Under the pieces are notes generated by a model. The model ran no database searches and was not told the origin of the DNA. It saw nothing but the letters and a program-made list of their open reading frames with translations. Below are positions 46,345-53,930 of a DNA stretch of 64,000 nucleotides, in pieces. Numbering within the stretch: the stretch's first letter is position 1; each line of letters opens with the position of its first letter. The position numbers and the translations under genes are program-made. The stretch spans positions 62,001-126,000 of the forward strand of contig JAEZXR010000119.1 of the NCBI GenBank assembly GCA_023419605.1, given 5' to 3'. This DNA is from Bacillota bacterium (lineage in GTDB: Bacteria > Bacillota > Clostridia > Acetivibrionales > JAEZXR01).

Positions 46345-46620
46345 AAAAGGCTTCGCAGACTTCTCCAGCGACTCTCCAAAGGCATACTCCATGGCCCGTA
46401 ATTTGGCACCGTAGAGACTCTTATGGTATCGGAGTTCCCGCAGGGGAAAAACCCACAGGACGTGGGTTTAAGGCATTTCCTGACAGGACGTCAGTAAATG
46501 CCGGCCCCGGAGGAAACGGAGGTGCCATTAGAGTCTCTAGGCATCAAATTCCCGGGCCGAGCGCGGAGGGGATACAAAGGGGAACCGATGCGGAATCGGT
46601 TCCCCTTTGAGACCGCGAAG
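46345..46620 (+). ncRNA. Candidate large structured non-coding RNA
   Basis: A dense set of nested stems with no convincing gene. Outermost is CTTCGC (46351) / GCGAAG (46613). Then come GGCCCG..AATTT / AAATT..CGGGCC and TAGAGACTCTTATGG (46412) / CCATTAGAGTCTCTA. Inside lie TTCCC-GCAG-GGGAA, AAACCCAC-AGGAC-GTGGGTTT, and GGCATTT / AAATGCC capping CTGAC-AGGAC-GTCAG. A 14-bp hairpin AAAGGGGAACCGAT / ATCGGTTCCCCTTT with a GCGGA loop closes the 3' side. Two loops share AGGAC. The strand is assumed plus, but a palindromic set does not prove this. The family (for example raiA) could not be confirmed. Confidence 0.65.
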
Positions 46621-46729
46621 GTACTACAGAGACACCCCAAAGGAGTACCCTAGAAAAACTCTAGAAAACCACAGAGTCTACTCCAAAGGAATACCCTAAT
46701 AAAGACTCCAACAAGTGAATCATACCATA

Positions 46730-46835
46730 ACATACTAAACCGCTAGGAATACTAAAAATAATTTCCCAAACCCCCTTGACATTTTCCAGAATAAGTATTA
46801 CTATGAATATAACATATTAAATCGCTAGGATATTA
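46730..46835 (+). promoter_or_regulatory. cysK promoter with duplicated operator-like motif
   Basis: TTGACA (46776-46781), 17-base spacer, TACTAT (46799-46804). Two near-identical motifs flank it: ACATACTAAACCGCTAGGAA (46730) upstream and ACATATTAAATCGCTAGGAT (46812) downstream. A third copy, TAGTAAAAACGATAGGAATA, follows the -10 of the nitrogenase-like operon at 51052. The placement downstream of the -10 suggests a repressor. The ATAGGAAT part recalls the CymR (Rrf2-type) cysteine regulator box of Bacillus; this is inference. Confidence 0.65.
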
Positions 46836-46866
46836 AGGAATTTTAATATACAGGAGGGTAACCATT

Positions 46867-47802
46867 ATGTCAAACATAGCAAAAAATCTGACGGATCTTA
46901 TCGGAAACACACCACTTCTCGAATTATCAAACTACAATCAAAGCGCAGGGCTGGAAGCGAAAGTGATTGCAAAGCTGGAATACTTTAATCCTGGAGGAAG
47001 CGTAAAAGACAGGATCGGATATGCCATGATCAAGGACGCGGAAGAAAAAGGATTAATCACCAGTGACACTGTAATTATTGAGCCTACCAGCGGTAACACA
47101 GGTATTGCCCTTGCTTTTGTGGCTGCTGCAAAAGGCTACAAACTCATCCTGACCATGCCGGAAACCATGAGTATTGAAAGAAGAAACCTGCTAAAAGCAC
47201 TGGGTGCTGAATTGGTATTGACCCCAGGTGCGGAAGGAATGAAGGGTGCGATCCGCAAAGCGGAAGAATTGGCGGCCCAGACACCAAATTCCTTTATCCC
47301 ACAGCAGTTTAAAAATCCGGCAAACCCAGCCATCCATAGAAGTACAACGGCGGAGGAAATCTGGAAGGACACCGACGGACAGGTGGATATCTTTATCGGA
47401 GGTGTTGGTACCGGTGGTACCATTACAGGTGTAGGTGAAGTATTGAAGCAGAAGAATCCGAACATCAAGATCATTGCCGTAGAGCCCAACGATTCACCGG
47501 TATTGTCCGGTGGAAACCCAGGCCCTCATAAGATTCAAGGGATCGGAGCAGGTTTTGTGCCGGATATATTCAATAAGGGAATTGTGGATGAAATCTTTAA
47601 GGTAAAGAACGAAGAAGCTTTTGAGACTTCCAGGAAGCTGGCGAAAACAGAAGGCTTGCTGGTAGGTATATCCTCCGGTGCAGCTGCTTTTGCAGCGACG
47701 GAAATCGCGAAGAGACCTGAAAACAAAGGTAAGAACATTGTAGTGCTTCTGCCGGATACGGGCGAAAGATATCTTTCAACCGTTCTTTTCCAGGAAGCAT
47801 AA
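46867..47802 (+). CDS. cysK: Cysteine synthase A (O-acetylserine sulfhydrylase)
   Basis: 311 residues, normal length. The PLP lysine is K47 in NPGGSVKDRIG, the substrate loop is EPTSGNTG (72-79), and the phosphate loop is GGVGTGGTITG. It joins O-acetylserine with sulfide to make cysteine. GGAGGGTAACCATT precedes the ATG. No cysE is beside it. The duplicated operator motif upstream suggests control by cysteine or sulfur status. Confidence 0.97.
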   Translation: MSNIAKNLTDLIGNTPLLELSNYNQSAGLEAKVIAKLEYFNPGGSVKDRIGYAMIKDAEEKGLITSDTVIIEPTSGNTGIALAFVAAAKGYKLILTMPETMSIERRNLLKALGAELVLTPGAEGMKGAIRKAEELAAQTPNSFIPQQFKNPANPAIHRSTTAEEIWKDTDGQVDIFIGGVGTGGTITGVGEVLKQKNPNIKIIAVEPNDSPVLSGGNPGPHKIQGIGAGFVPDIFNKGIVDEIFKVKNEEAFETSRKLAKTEGLLVGISSGAAAFAATEIAKRPENKGKNIVVLLPDTGERYLSTVLFQEA

Positions 47803-47835
47803 AGTATAGATGTGCTGTCTTTAATTTAGAGGAAC

Positions 47836-48049
47836 CTACAGGAGACTGTGAAAAAAGGGGTTCTATAGGTTGCGCTGCACCGCACGTAGCGCTCTATAGA
47901 TGCATCACTTTGATTCTGAATTTATCCAGTTGGGCAAACCGTCCCAGAACCCGGACGTTTTACCCACCGGTTATTATAAGGTACAAAGTGTCGCATCTGA
48001 ACGAGCGGCTCGCGCAAAAGAACCCCTATGTTTTCACCCCCTCCTACAG
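47836..48049. repeat. Composite nested hairpin repeat, copy 2
   Basis: Outer arms GTGAAAAAAGGGGTTC (47848) and GAACCCCTATGTTTTCAC (48020). The inner hairpin is closed by AGATGCATCACTTTG (47898) and CAAAGTGTCGCATCT (47984), holding TTTATCCAGTTGG, AACCCGGACGTTTTACCCACC and GGTTATTATAAGG. The outer layer (GCGCTGCACCGCACG on the left, CGCGCAAAAG on the right) recalls the family A core. About 150 bases are shared with copy 1 at 24672. Confidence 0.7.
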
Positions 48050-48385
48050 ACAAAATCCAACTAGACAATAGATAAACCGTAAATTTTAAGGGGTTGCGAG
48101 ACCCCTTAAAAATTTATCCAAATCTTGATTAAACAAATATATTTACTGTGAATATGTCTTATTTCTTATGGAGCAGAGAAGCTTGAAAGATTTCCTCAAA
48201 AGAATCCTGTGTATATACATAAACTATATGAAGTATCGCCAGAGACTACCCTGCGGCATAAAAATTATCAACGCAGGGGGGGGGTTAATCTGAAGCTTGC
48301 CATATTTTACTGTGTTTCCGGCAGGTAGGGGAAAGGACTGATCCATAGAAAATACAGCATATAGAGAGAAGTAAGGAGGGAGAGC

Positions 48386-48598
48386 ATGACCGGAACTGTA
48401 TACGCAAAAGCAAAATCGGTGGACCCGGAGGATAAAAATATAAGAGAGATTCTGCAGCGATGTCTCAAGGGTGTAAAGAATGGATCTTTGACCATTGTGA
48501 AACAGGATGGCCATGTGATCCAGGTTAACAAAAATGAAAAGTATTTGTTGACTGGAAATTCAATTTTTATGAATAATGAAGATGGTATTATTGTGTGA
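48386..48598 (+). CDS. yezD: YezD-family small protein (DUF2292), copy 1
   Basis: 70 residues behind AAGGAGGGAGAGC. The core IREILQRCLKGVKNGSLTIV followed by KQDGHVIQVNKNEKYLL is the YezD signature (short helix, then a Gly-Ser beta-hairpin with IVKQDGxVIQ). Members are often next to sulfur-assimilation genes, as here next to cysK, but the biochemical role is unknown. An N-terminal extension of about 15 residues is unlike the second copy. It is followed nine bases later by a second, shorter paralogue. Confidence 0.8.
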   Translation: MTGTVYAKAKSVDPEDKNIREILQRCLKGVKNGSLTIVKQDGHVIQVNKNEKYLLTGNSIFMNNEDGIIV

Positions 48599-48607
48599 GG
48601 TGAGGTT

Positions 48608-48775
48608 ATGGCCGATAAAAATCTGGTTACCAGGGATGAAAGCATTGTTTCGGAAGAAGATTTGAAAAAATTGCTTCAAATCCTAAAGACTGTAAAGTAT
48701 GGGTCCGTCACGCTGGTTATACAAGACGGAAGAGTCGTTCAGATTGAGAAAAATGAAAAAATGCGGTTAAAATAG
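48608..48775 (+). CDS. yezD: YezD-family small protein (DUF2292), copy 2
   Basis: 55 residues starting MADKNLVTRDESIVSEEDLK with the core VKYGSVTLVIQDGRVVQIEK. GTGAGGTT precedes the ATG, and the gap to copy 1 is only nine bases, so the two are cotranscribed. The divergence between the copies (the cores keep the Gly-Ser and QDG-V-Q pattern) suggests an old duplication and perhaps a heteromer. Confidence 0.8.
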   Translation: MADKNLVTRDESIVSEEDLKKLLQILKTVKYGSVTLVIQDGRVVQIEKNEKMRLK

Positions 48776-49037
48776 GTTCGTTTATTTTACGCTGCAGTAA
48801 AAACAAATTGATAGTGAAAGTTTTTCTTGTCGTAATCTCGTAATGGAGTCACAAGAAAATGTACCATCCATACTATAATAAAATTCATGGAAATAATACG
48901 ATGCAGCTTGCCGACTGGAGAACTGGAGGCCATTTTTCATTACAATGAAAATGGCTTTTTATTTTTTGTGCGGCTTTGCATTGTTTTTGCTCGTTACGGG
49001 CAGAGTAGGTGGGAATATGATAAAAGGCGGAGATACC

Positions 49038-49550
49038 ATGGGTGATGAACTGGCGTATGACGGTTGGCTAAAAGTAGCACAGCGGAAAATAGGGAACAAA
49101 CCCTATGAAATCTTAAAGGATTATGATGCTGTTGCTGCTATTATTATAAATGACAGAAAGGAGCTGCTGCTGGTAAAACAATTCAGACCGGCCCTTATGG
49201 AAGAAACCTGTGAAATACCGGCGGGTACCCTGGATCAAAAAGAGGAAAGCATAGAAGCTTGTCTGGTCCGGGAAATCAAAGAGGAAACCGGGCTGATAGT
49301 GAAGCCCGAAGAACTGGTGCATTTTCTGACCTATAAACCCAATGTAGGCTTCAGTAACAGCCAGATGCACATGTATGCCGTTAAAATTCAGGGTGATTCT
49401 GCAAAAAGCTGGAAAATCCGGGACGATGACGTAAGTGAAGTGCTTTGGGTAGGCTTTGGTGCGCTGGAGGAAAGCGTCCGGCTTGGAAGGCAGCAGGATA
49501 TTAAAACCATTCTGGCCTATTTGTACATGAAGGGTTTATATTCTTCATGA
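49038..49550 (+). CDS. Nudix hydrolase, ADP-ribose pyrophosphatase type
   Basis: 170 residues from ATG 49038 behind GGCGGAGATACC; ATG 49018 and a longer start at 48945 (adding a hydrophobic stretch) are less likely. The Nudix box reads GTLDQKEESIEACLVREIKEETG; it has one residue more than the usual G-x5-E-x7-REUxEE spacing, but the REIKEETG core is intact. VKQFRPALMEETCEIPAG is typical of ADP-ribose hydrolases. It probably cleans up ADP-ribose or a related nucleotide sugar. Confidence 0.8.
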   Translation: MGDELAYDGWLKVAQRKIGNKPYEILKDYDAVAAIIINDRKELLLVKQFRPALMEETCEIPAGTLDQKEESIEACLVREIKEETGLIVKPEELVHFLTYKPNVGFSNSQMHMYAVKIQGDSAKSWKIRDDDVSEVLWVGFGALEESVRLGRQQDIKTILAYLYMKGLYSS

Positions 49551-49760
49551 ATGGACATTTATTCAAAATACGAGTATTATTAGAATAGAGGCTGTATTCC
49601 GGCTTATGGAATATAGTCTCTTTTGTATAAAAAATCACCCCTAATGGGGAAGGACAGTTAAGAAAATTGCAGTGTAATGACGGTGTCAAGAACCCTTAGG
49701 AGAAAATTGCAAGGGTTAAATATGCCCTGAAAATAAGATAAATAGGGAGGCATGTAAGCT

Positions 49761-50936
49761 ATGAAATACGAGTTTGATGCATTTGTGAGTAGAGAAAATA
49801 CTTGTTCCGTAAAGTGGAATTATACAAAGGAATCTGTCGGAGTGGAGGATGCCTTGCCTTTGTGGGTGGCGGATATGGATTTTGAGACGGTTCCGGAAGT
49901 GAAAGAGGCCATCCTGGCGAGGGCGCAGCACGGGATCTATGGCTACACGGCTCGGTCGGAAAGCTACTACCAGACATTGATAGACTGGAATCAAAAACGC
50001 CATGGGTGGAAGATTGAAAAGAGATGGATCACACACAGTGCTGGCGTGGTTAATGGATTGTTTAATGCCATCCGTGCGCTGGCCCAGCCGGGAGACGGCA
50101 TTGTAATCCAGTCTCCGGTATATCATCCTTTTTACAGCGCTATACGGAAATGCGGCTGTAAAGTCATTTTAAATCCCCTGAAATATGTGGATCACCACTA
50201 TACACCGGATATTGAGGATCTTGAAAAAAAGCTTAAAGAGAGCAATGTAAGGCTGCTGATTCTGTGCAATCCCCATAACCCCGTTGGCAGGGTGTTTACA
50301 CGGGAAGAACTGACGGCCATAGGGGAGTTATGCTTGCAGTATAATGTAGTGGTTATATCGGATGAAATCCATTCCGACCTTGTATTTAAGCCCTACAGGC
50401 ATATCCCCTTTGCCTCCATTTCCAAGGATTTCGAACAGAATACCGTTGTTTGCACGGCTCCCAGTAAAACCTTTAATCTGGCAGGGCTGGAGACTTCCAA
50501 CATCATCATACCCAATGAAGAACTGCGGAGAAAATATGACACCCTATGTGAAAACATGGCAGTAAAAGGTTTTAACATTTTTGGCGCTGTCGCCTGTGAA
50601 GCGGCGTATAAGTATGGTGCGGAATGGCTGGATGGATTGCTGGAGTACCTGGAAGGAAATAAGAAATTTGCCATAGGCTTTATTAAAGAACGAATTCCGA
50701 AACTGAAGGTCAATGATCCGGAAGGGACTTACTTTCTGTGGTTGGACTGCAGGGAACTGGGTTTCTCAAAAGCGGAACTGGAGAGATTCATGCTGCAAAA
50801 GGCAAAGCTATGGTTTAACCAGGGGCACATCTTCGGAACGGAAGGGGAAGGCTTTGTCAGGATGAATATTGCCTGCCAGCGAAAGACGGTGGAGGAGGCA
50901 ATGCGGAGACTGGAAAATGCAGTTGCTTCACTATAA
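49761..50936 (+). CDS. patB: MalY/PatB family C-S lyase (cystathionine beta-lyase)
   Basis: 391 residues. Fold-type I aminotransferase with LPLWVADMDFETVPEVKEAI at the N-terminus, LILCNPHNPVGRVFTREEL, the aspartate in VISDEIHSDL, and the PLP lysine K236 in TAPSKTFNLAGL. Such enzymes cleave cystathionine, cysteine or other C-S bonds to release thiols. GGGAGG precedes the ATG. It lies directly before the nitrogenase-like operon, 87 bases upstream of that operon's promoter, in line with organosulfur use. Confidence 0.9.
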   Translation: MKYEFDAFVSRENTCSVKWNYTKESVGVEDALPLWVADMDFETVPEVKEAILARAQHGIYGYTARSESYYQTLIDWNQKRHGWKIEKRWITHSAGVVNGLFNAIRALAQPGDGIVIQSPVYHPFYSAIRKCGCKVILNPLKYVDHHYTPDIEDLEKKLKESNVRLLILCNPHNPVGRVFTREELTAIGELCLQYNVVVISDEIHSDLVFKPYRHIPFASISKDFEQNTVVCTAPSKTFNLAGLETSNIIIPNEELRRKYDTLCENMAVKGFNIFGAVACEAAYKYGAEWLDGLLEYLEGNKKFAIGFIKERIPKLKVNDPEGTYFLWLDCRELGFSKAELERFMLQKAKLWFNQGHIFGTEGEGFVRMNIACQRKTVEEAMRRLENAVASL

Positions 50937-51022
50937 TGGGAAGAAAGCGCTGAGAAAGGGGACTGGCGGAGTTGTCCGAGACTTTGTCGGTCATTTTTTC
51001 TTTAAAATATTGGAAATTCCTA

Positions 51023-51074
51023 TTGACAAAAAACTGAATGTGTATTAAAATTAGTAAAAACGATAGGAATAGTA
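51023..51074 (+). promoter_or_regulatory. Promoter and operator-like site of the nitrogenase-like operon
   Basis: TTGACA (51023-51028), 17-base spacer, TAAAAT (51046-51051). Immediately downstream, TAGTAAAAACGATAGGAATA (51052-51071) matches the two motifs at cysK with one extra base. Overlap with the transcription start suggests repression. The 160 bases further down, before the first gene, have no clear fold that I could name. Confidence 0.65.
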
Positions 51075-51231
51075 GGAATACAAAGATGAGGTTGACCAGG
51101 GAACTGGAGGCTAGGTTGAATTCTCGAGAATGGGGATTTAGCCCGGCCTTTTTTAATGGTAAGGAAACGAAGTACTAAAGTACGATAGCATTTTGTTCTA
51201 TGGGGTACGATGATGAAGGGGGAGGATATCC

Positions 51232-51399
51232 ATGGCAAGGAGTGCCAATGAACTTGTAAGTAAAATTATTAAAATGAATCAGCTGCTGGAGTGCCTGTGT
51301 CATGACATCAACTCCGATGAAGAAAAAATCCGGTGGGTGAAGGCCGAACTTGACGGCTTGCTGTACCAATATTATAAAAACCTGGGTTTTACGGCATAG
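51232..51399 (+). CDS. Spo0E-like small helical protein
   Basis: 55 residues behind GGGGGAGGATATCC. Two predicted helices with VKAELDGLLYQYYK at the end resemble the SQELD-type signature of Spo0E aspartyl-phosphate phosphatases (Glu-Leu-Asp and the YYK end are kept; the Ser-Gln is replaced by Lys-Ala). Spo0E proteins dephosphorylate the sporulation regulator Spo0A. It starts 18 bases before the NifB-like gene, so it is cotranscribed with it. A regulatory or purely fold-based likeness cannot be separated here. Confidence 0.6.
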   Translation: MARSANELVSKIIKMNQLLECLCHDINSDEEKIRWVKAELDGLLYQYYKNLGFTA

Positions 51400-51417
51400 T
51401 GGGGGGAGTGGATTTGA

Positions 51418-52311
51418 ATGGGGAGCTGCCTGCAAACAGTAACAGAAGAAAAATTCAGTCATCTACTTAAAAAGCATCCCTGCTTTAATGGGGAGGCACA
51501 CTTCAAACATGGAAGAATTCATCTTCCGGTGAGTCCGAAATGTAACATACAATGCAAGTTCTGTAAGCGCACTATAAATAAATTCGAAAAAAGGCCGGGA
51601 GTTACAGGCTCCATTTTATCCCCGCAGCAAGCGGTGGATACGGTGGAGCGGGCATTGAACCTATGCCCGGATATCACAGTGGTAGGAATTGCGGGACCCG
51701 GAGACACCCTGGCTACCCCCCATGCCCTGGATACCTTTGAATTGGTTCACAATAAGTTTCCGAACCTCATTAACTGCCTCAGTACCAACGGGCTGATGCT
51801 GAAGGAAAATGTGAACCGTATTGTTCAGGTCGGTGTTAAGACCGTTACAGTGACGGTAAATGCAGTTCATGCGGATATTGTCCAACAGGTCTGCTCTTAT
51901 ATCCTCTATAATGGGCGCTATATAACAGACAAGGAAGCGGTATTATGGCTTCTCCTGGCTCAGTTGGCGGGAATCGACATGGCTGTAAAAGCCGGTCTTC
52001 TGGTAAAAATCAATACCGTTCTGATTCCGGGGGTCAACGACCATCATATCGGAGAAATTGCCAGAGTGACTGCAGGTGTGGGTGCGTCCATGATGAATAT
52101 CATTCCTCTTATTCCGCAAAATGAGATGAGAGACTATCGTCCCCCCAATTGCAGGGAACTCAATGAAGCCAGAGCGGCGGCGGAGAAGCATCTGCCCGTA
52201 TTCCGCCACTGCCAGCAGTGCAGGGCCGACGCCTGCGGAATACCGGGTTCCAATGCAGACCTGGCGGGTATTTTGTACGAAGAACCGCTGCAGACCTTCT
52301 CACACGGATAA
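51418..52311 (+). CDS. NifB-like radical SAM protein
   Basis: 297 residues. KKHPCFNGEAHFKHGRIHLP, then the radical SAM cysteines C42, C46 and C49 in SPKCNIQCKFCKR, and the NifB-specific C-terminal HCQQCRADACGIPG. It lacks the fused NifX-like domain of long NifB proteins; that part is the separate, broken gene next door. NifB makes NifB-co, the Fe8S9C core of nitrogenase cofactors. Its presence says the downstream component-1-like enzyme carries a complex Fe-S-C cluster, as proposed for methylthio-alkane reductase (MarB). Confidence 0.9.
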   Translation: MGSCLQTVTEEKFSHLLKKHPCFNGEAHFKHGRIHLPVSPKCNIQCKFCKRTINKFEKRPGVTGSILSPQQAVDTVERALNLCPDITVVGIAGPGDTLATPHALDTFELVHNKFPNLINCLSTNGLMLKENVNRIVQVGVKTVTVTVNAVHADIVQQVCSYILYNGRYITDKEAVLWLLLAQLAGIDMAVKAGLLVKINTVLIPGVNDHHIGEIARVTAGVGASMMNIIPLIPQNEMRDYRPPNCRELNEARAAAEKHLPVFRHCQQCRADACGIPGSNADLAGILYEEPLQTFSHG

Positions 52312-52334
52312 GTCCAATGGGAGGGGGAAGAGAA

Positions 52335-52698
52335 ATGAAATGGAAAGCGGCAGTTGCCAGCAGCGATGGCAAGGTCATCAATCAGCACTTCGGAAGAGCG
52401 AAAGAATTTCTAATCTTTGAAATAACAAATCAAGAGTTCCAATTCCTTGAATTACGTCAGAATAATCCAGCCTGTTGAATTACGTCAGAATAATCCAGCC
52501 TGTGGCCTGGGCGAACACCACGAAGATGTCATGACGAAAACGGTAGAATTGCTTTCCGATTGCAGAGTGGTCCTGGTGAGCCAGATCGGTCCGGGAGCCG
52601 TCGAGGCGCTCCGGCGCAAAGGGATTCAAGCCTTTGCGGTTCCGGTTTTCATTGAAGAAGCGTTACATAAGATCACGGCATCGCAAAAATTTTTGTAG
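52335..52698 (+). pseudogene. NifX/NafY-like (FeMo-co binding family) gene broken by 28-bp tandem duplication
   Basis: The ATG at 52335 opens a frame MKWKAAVASSDGKVINQHFG that ends at a TGA at 52476 after 47 codons. The cause is an exact 28-base direct repeat, TGAATTACGTCAGAATAATC followed by CAGCCTGT, at 52448-52475 and 52476-52503. Removing one copy restores one frame, NNPAC joining GLGEHHEDVM and on to 52698 (about 111 residues) with the PF02579 pattern (dinitrogenase Fe-Mo cofactor biosynthesis). The family binds cofactor precursors. The break may be reversible by slippage, or an assembly error. Confidence 0.85.
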
Positions 52699-52743
52699 AT
52701 ACCCTAAAAGTATATAAATCATCATACGTTGGGAGTGTTCATA

Positions 52744-53622
52744 GTGGCAAATAAGACAATCAAGCAAATCGCAATTTACGGAAAAGGCGGTATTGGAAAG
52801 TCCACTACTACATCCAATATCAGTGCGGCGCTGGTAGAGGCCGGCTATAAGGTAATGCAGTTCGGCTGTGACCCGAAAAGCGACTCTACCAACACGCTGC
52901 GGGGAGGAAAGTATATCCCCACCGTTCTGGATACCTTGCGGGAAAAGAACATAGTAAAAGCCCACGAGGTTATTCATGAAGGCTTTGGAGGAGTGTACTG
53001 TGTGGAAGCCGGCGGTCCTGCCCCCGGGGTGGGCTGCGCAGGGCGCGGCATCATTACGGCAGTTCAGTTGTTTAAGCAGCAAAAGGTTTTTGAGGAACTG
53101 GATTTGGATTATGTGGTTTACGATGTATTGGGCGATGTGGTATGCGGGGGCTTTGCAGTCCCGATCCGTGAGGGCATTGCCGAGCATGTATTTACGGTTT
53201 CTTCCGCCGACTTCATGGCGGTGTACGCAGCCAACAACCTGTTTAAAGGGATACAGAAATATTCCAATTCCGGCGGAGCGCTCCTGGGAGGAGTTATCGC
53301 CAACTCCATCAATGCTCCCTACGCCAGGGAAATCATTGATGACTTTGTCAGGCAAACCAGTACCCAGGTGGTGGAATATGTACCTCGTTCTGTAACGGTA
53401 ACGCAGAGTGAATTGCAGGGTAAAACCACCATCGAGGCGGCGCCCCGGTCGGAACAGGCGAGAATATACCGGCAGCTGGCGCAGAAAGTTGCTGACCATA
53501 CGGAATCCAGGGTGCCTTCGCCCCTGGATGTAAAGGAACTGAGAGAATGGGCCGCCAAGTGGGCGGATTACCTGCTGGCCCTGGAAACGGGGGAGATCAA
53601 GGGAGAAGCCGTGGGGATTTGA
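52744..53622 (+). CDS. NifH-like nitrogenase reductase (Fe protein)
   Basis: 292 residues from GTG 52744 with GGGAGTG upstream; a TTG at 52729 is less likely. P-loop YGKGGIGKSTTT (12-23), [4Fe-4S] ligands Cys98 in PGVGCAGRG and Cys134 in GDVVCGGFA, and switch region DPKSDST (NifH has DPKADST). The Cys-to-Cys spacing is one residue longer than in A. vinelandii NifH. The protein passes electrons with ATP hydrolysis to component 1. The C-terminal 30 residues differ from NifH. Its distance from classic NifH, and the context, place it among nitrogenase-like (group IV type) proteins. Confidence 0.9.
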   Translation: MANKTIKQIAIYGKGGIGKSTTTSNISAALVEAGYKVMQFGCDPKSDSTNTLRGGKYIPTVLDTLREKNIVKAHEVIHEGFGGVYCVEAGGPAPGVGCAGRGIITAVQLFKQQKVFEELDLDYVVYDVLGDVVCGGFAVPIREGIAEHVFTVSSADFMAVYAANNLFKGIQKYSNSGGALLGGVIANSINAPYAREIIDDFVRQTSTQVVEYVPRSVTVTQSELQGKTTIEAAPRSEQARIYRQLAQKVADHTESRVPSPLDVKELREWAAKWADYLLALETGEIKGEAVGI

Positions 53623-53633
53623 TACTGCTATAA

Positions 53634-53905
53634 CGAGGCATAAGATGGGCCCCCGCCCCACCTCTATAGGTGGCGGGTACCGATTAACTTTATAGGCGGC
53701 GAGCATATCTCCCGCCTCGTTGAAACGGACTGGTCGTAAGCAAAGCTTACTGCCCGCCCATGCAACCTGGGTGTGTTGAAATTGCTCCGCAATTTCTTCC
53801 GTTGTTATAAAACTTCATAAGAGGTAGTTGACCGGAAATACGGAGGCTAAGGAACTTTTCCAGCAGGAAGGGATTCTTGGCCTTTTACTTTTATAATTTC
53901 ATGAC
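53634..53905 (+). promoter_or_regulatory. Structured intergenic region between the H-like and K-like genes
   Basis: A 308-base gap with several stems. TAACGAGGC (53634) / GCCTCGTT (53714) enclose CCGCCCCACCT / GGTGGCGGG and GGCGGCGAG / CTCCCGCC. AACGGA / TCCGTT enclose GAAATTGC-TCC-GCAATTTC. Further down, GGCTAAGGAA..TTTTCC (about 53850) pairs with GGAAGGGATTCTTGGCC and runs into CTTTTACTTTTAT, like an attenuator. It may set the H to D/K ratio or be another repeat. Confidence 0.5.
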
Positions 53906-53930
53906 AGGAACCTTATAGGGAGGTATCGGA

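Noticed and set aside
46449..46492. CsrA-binding sponge, because two hairpins present ACAGGACGT
   Set aside because: The CsrA consensus needs one more base between ACA and GGA and usually more copies; only two such loops exist. The likeness is too weak.
46338..46610. A 90-residue open frame across the structured RNA region
   Set aside because: It has no ribosome binding site, its composition follows the palindromic stems, and it matches no family pattern. The RNA structure explains the sequence better.
52663..53706. A 347-residue open frame on the minus strand
   Set aside because: It is opposite the NifH-like gene, which has clear P-loop and cysteine motifs; the reverse frame has none.
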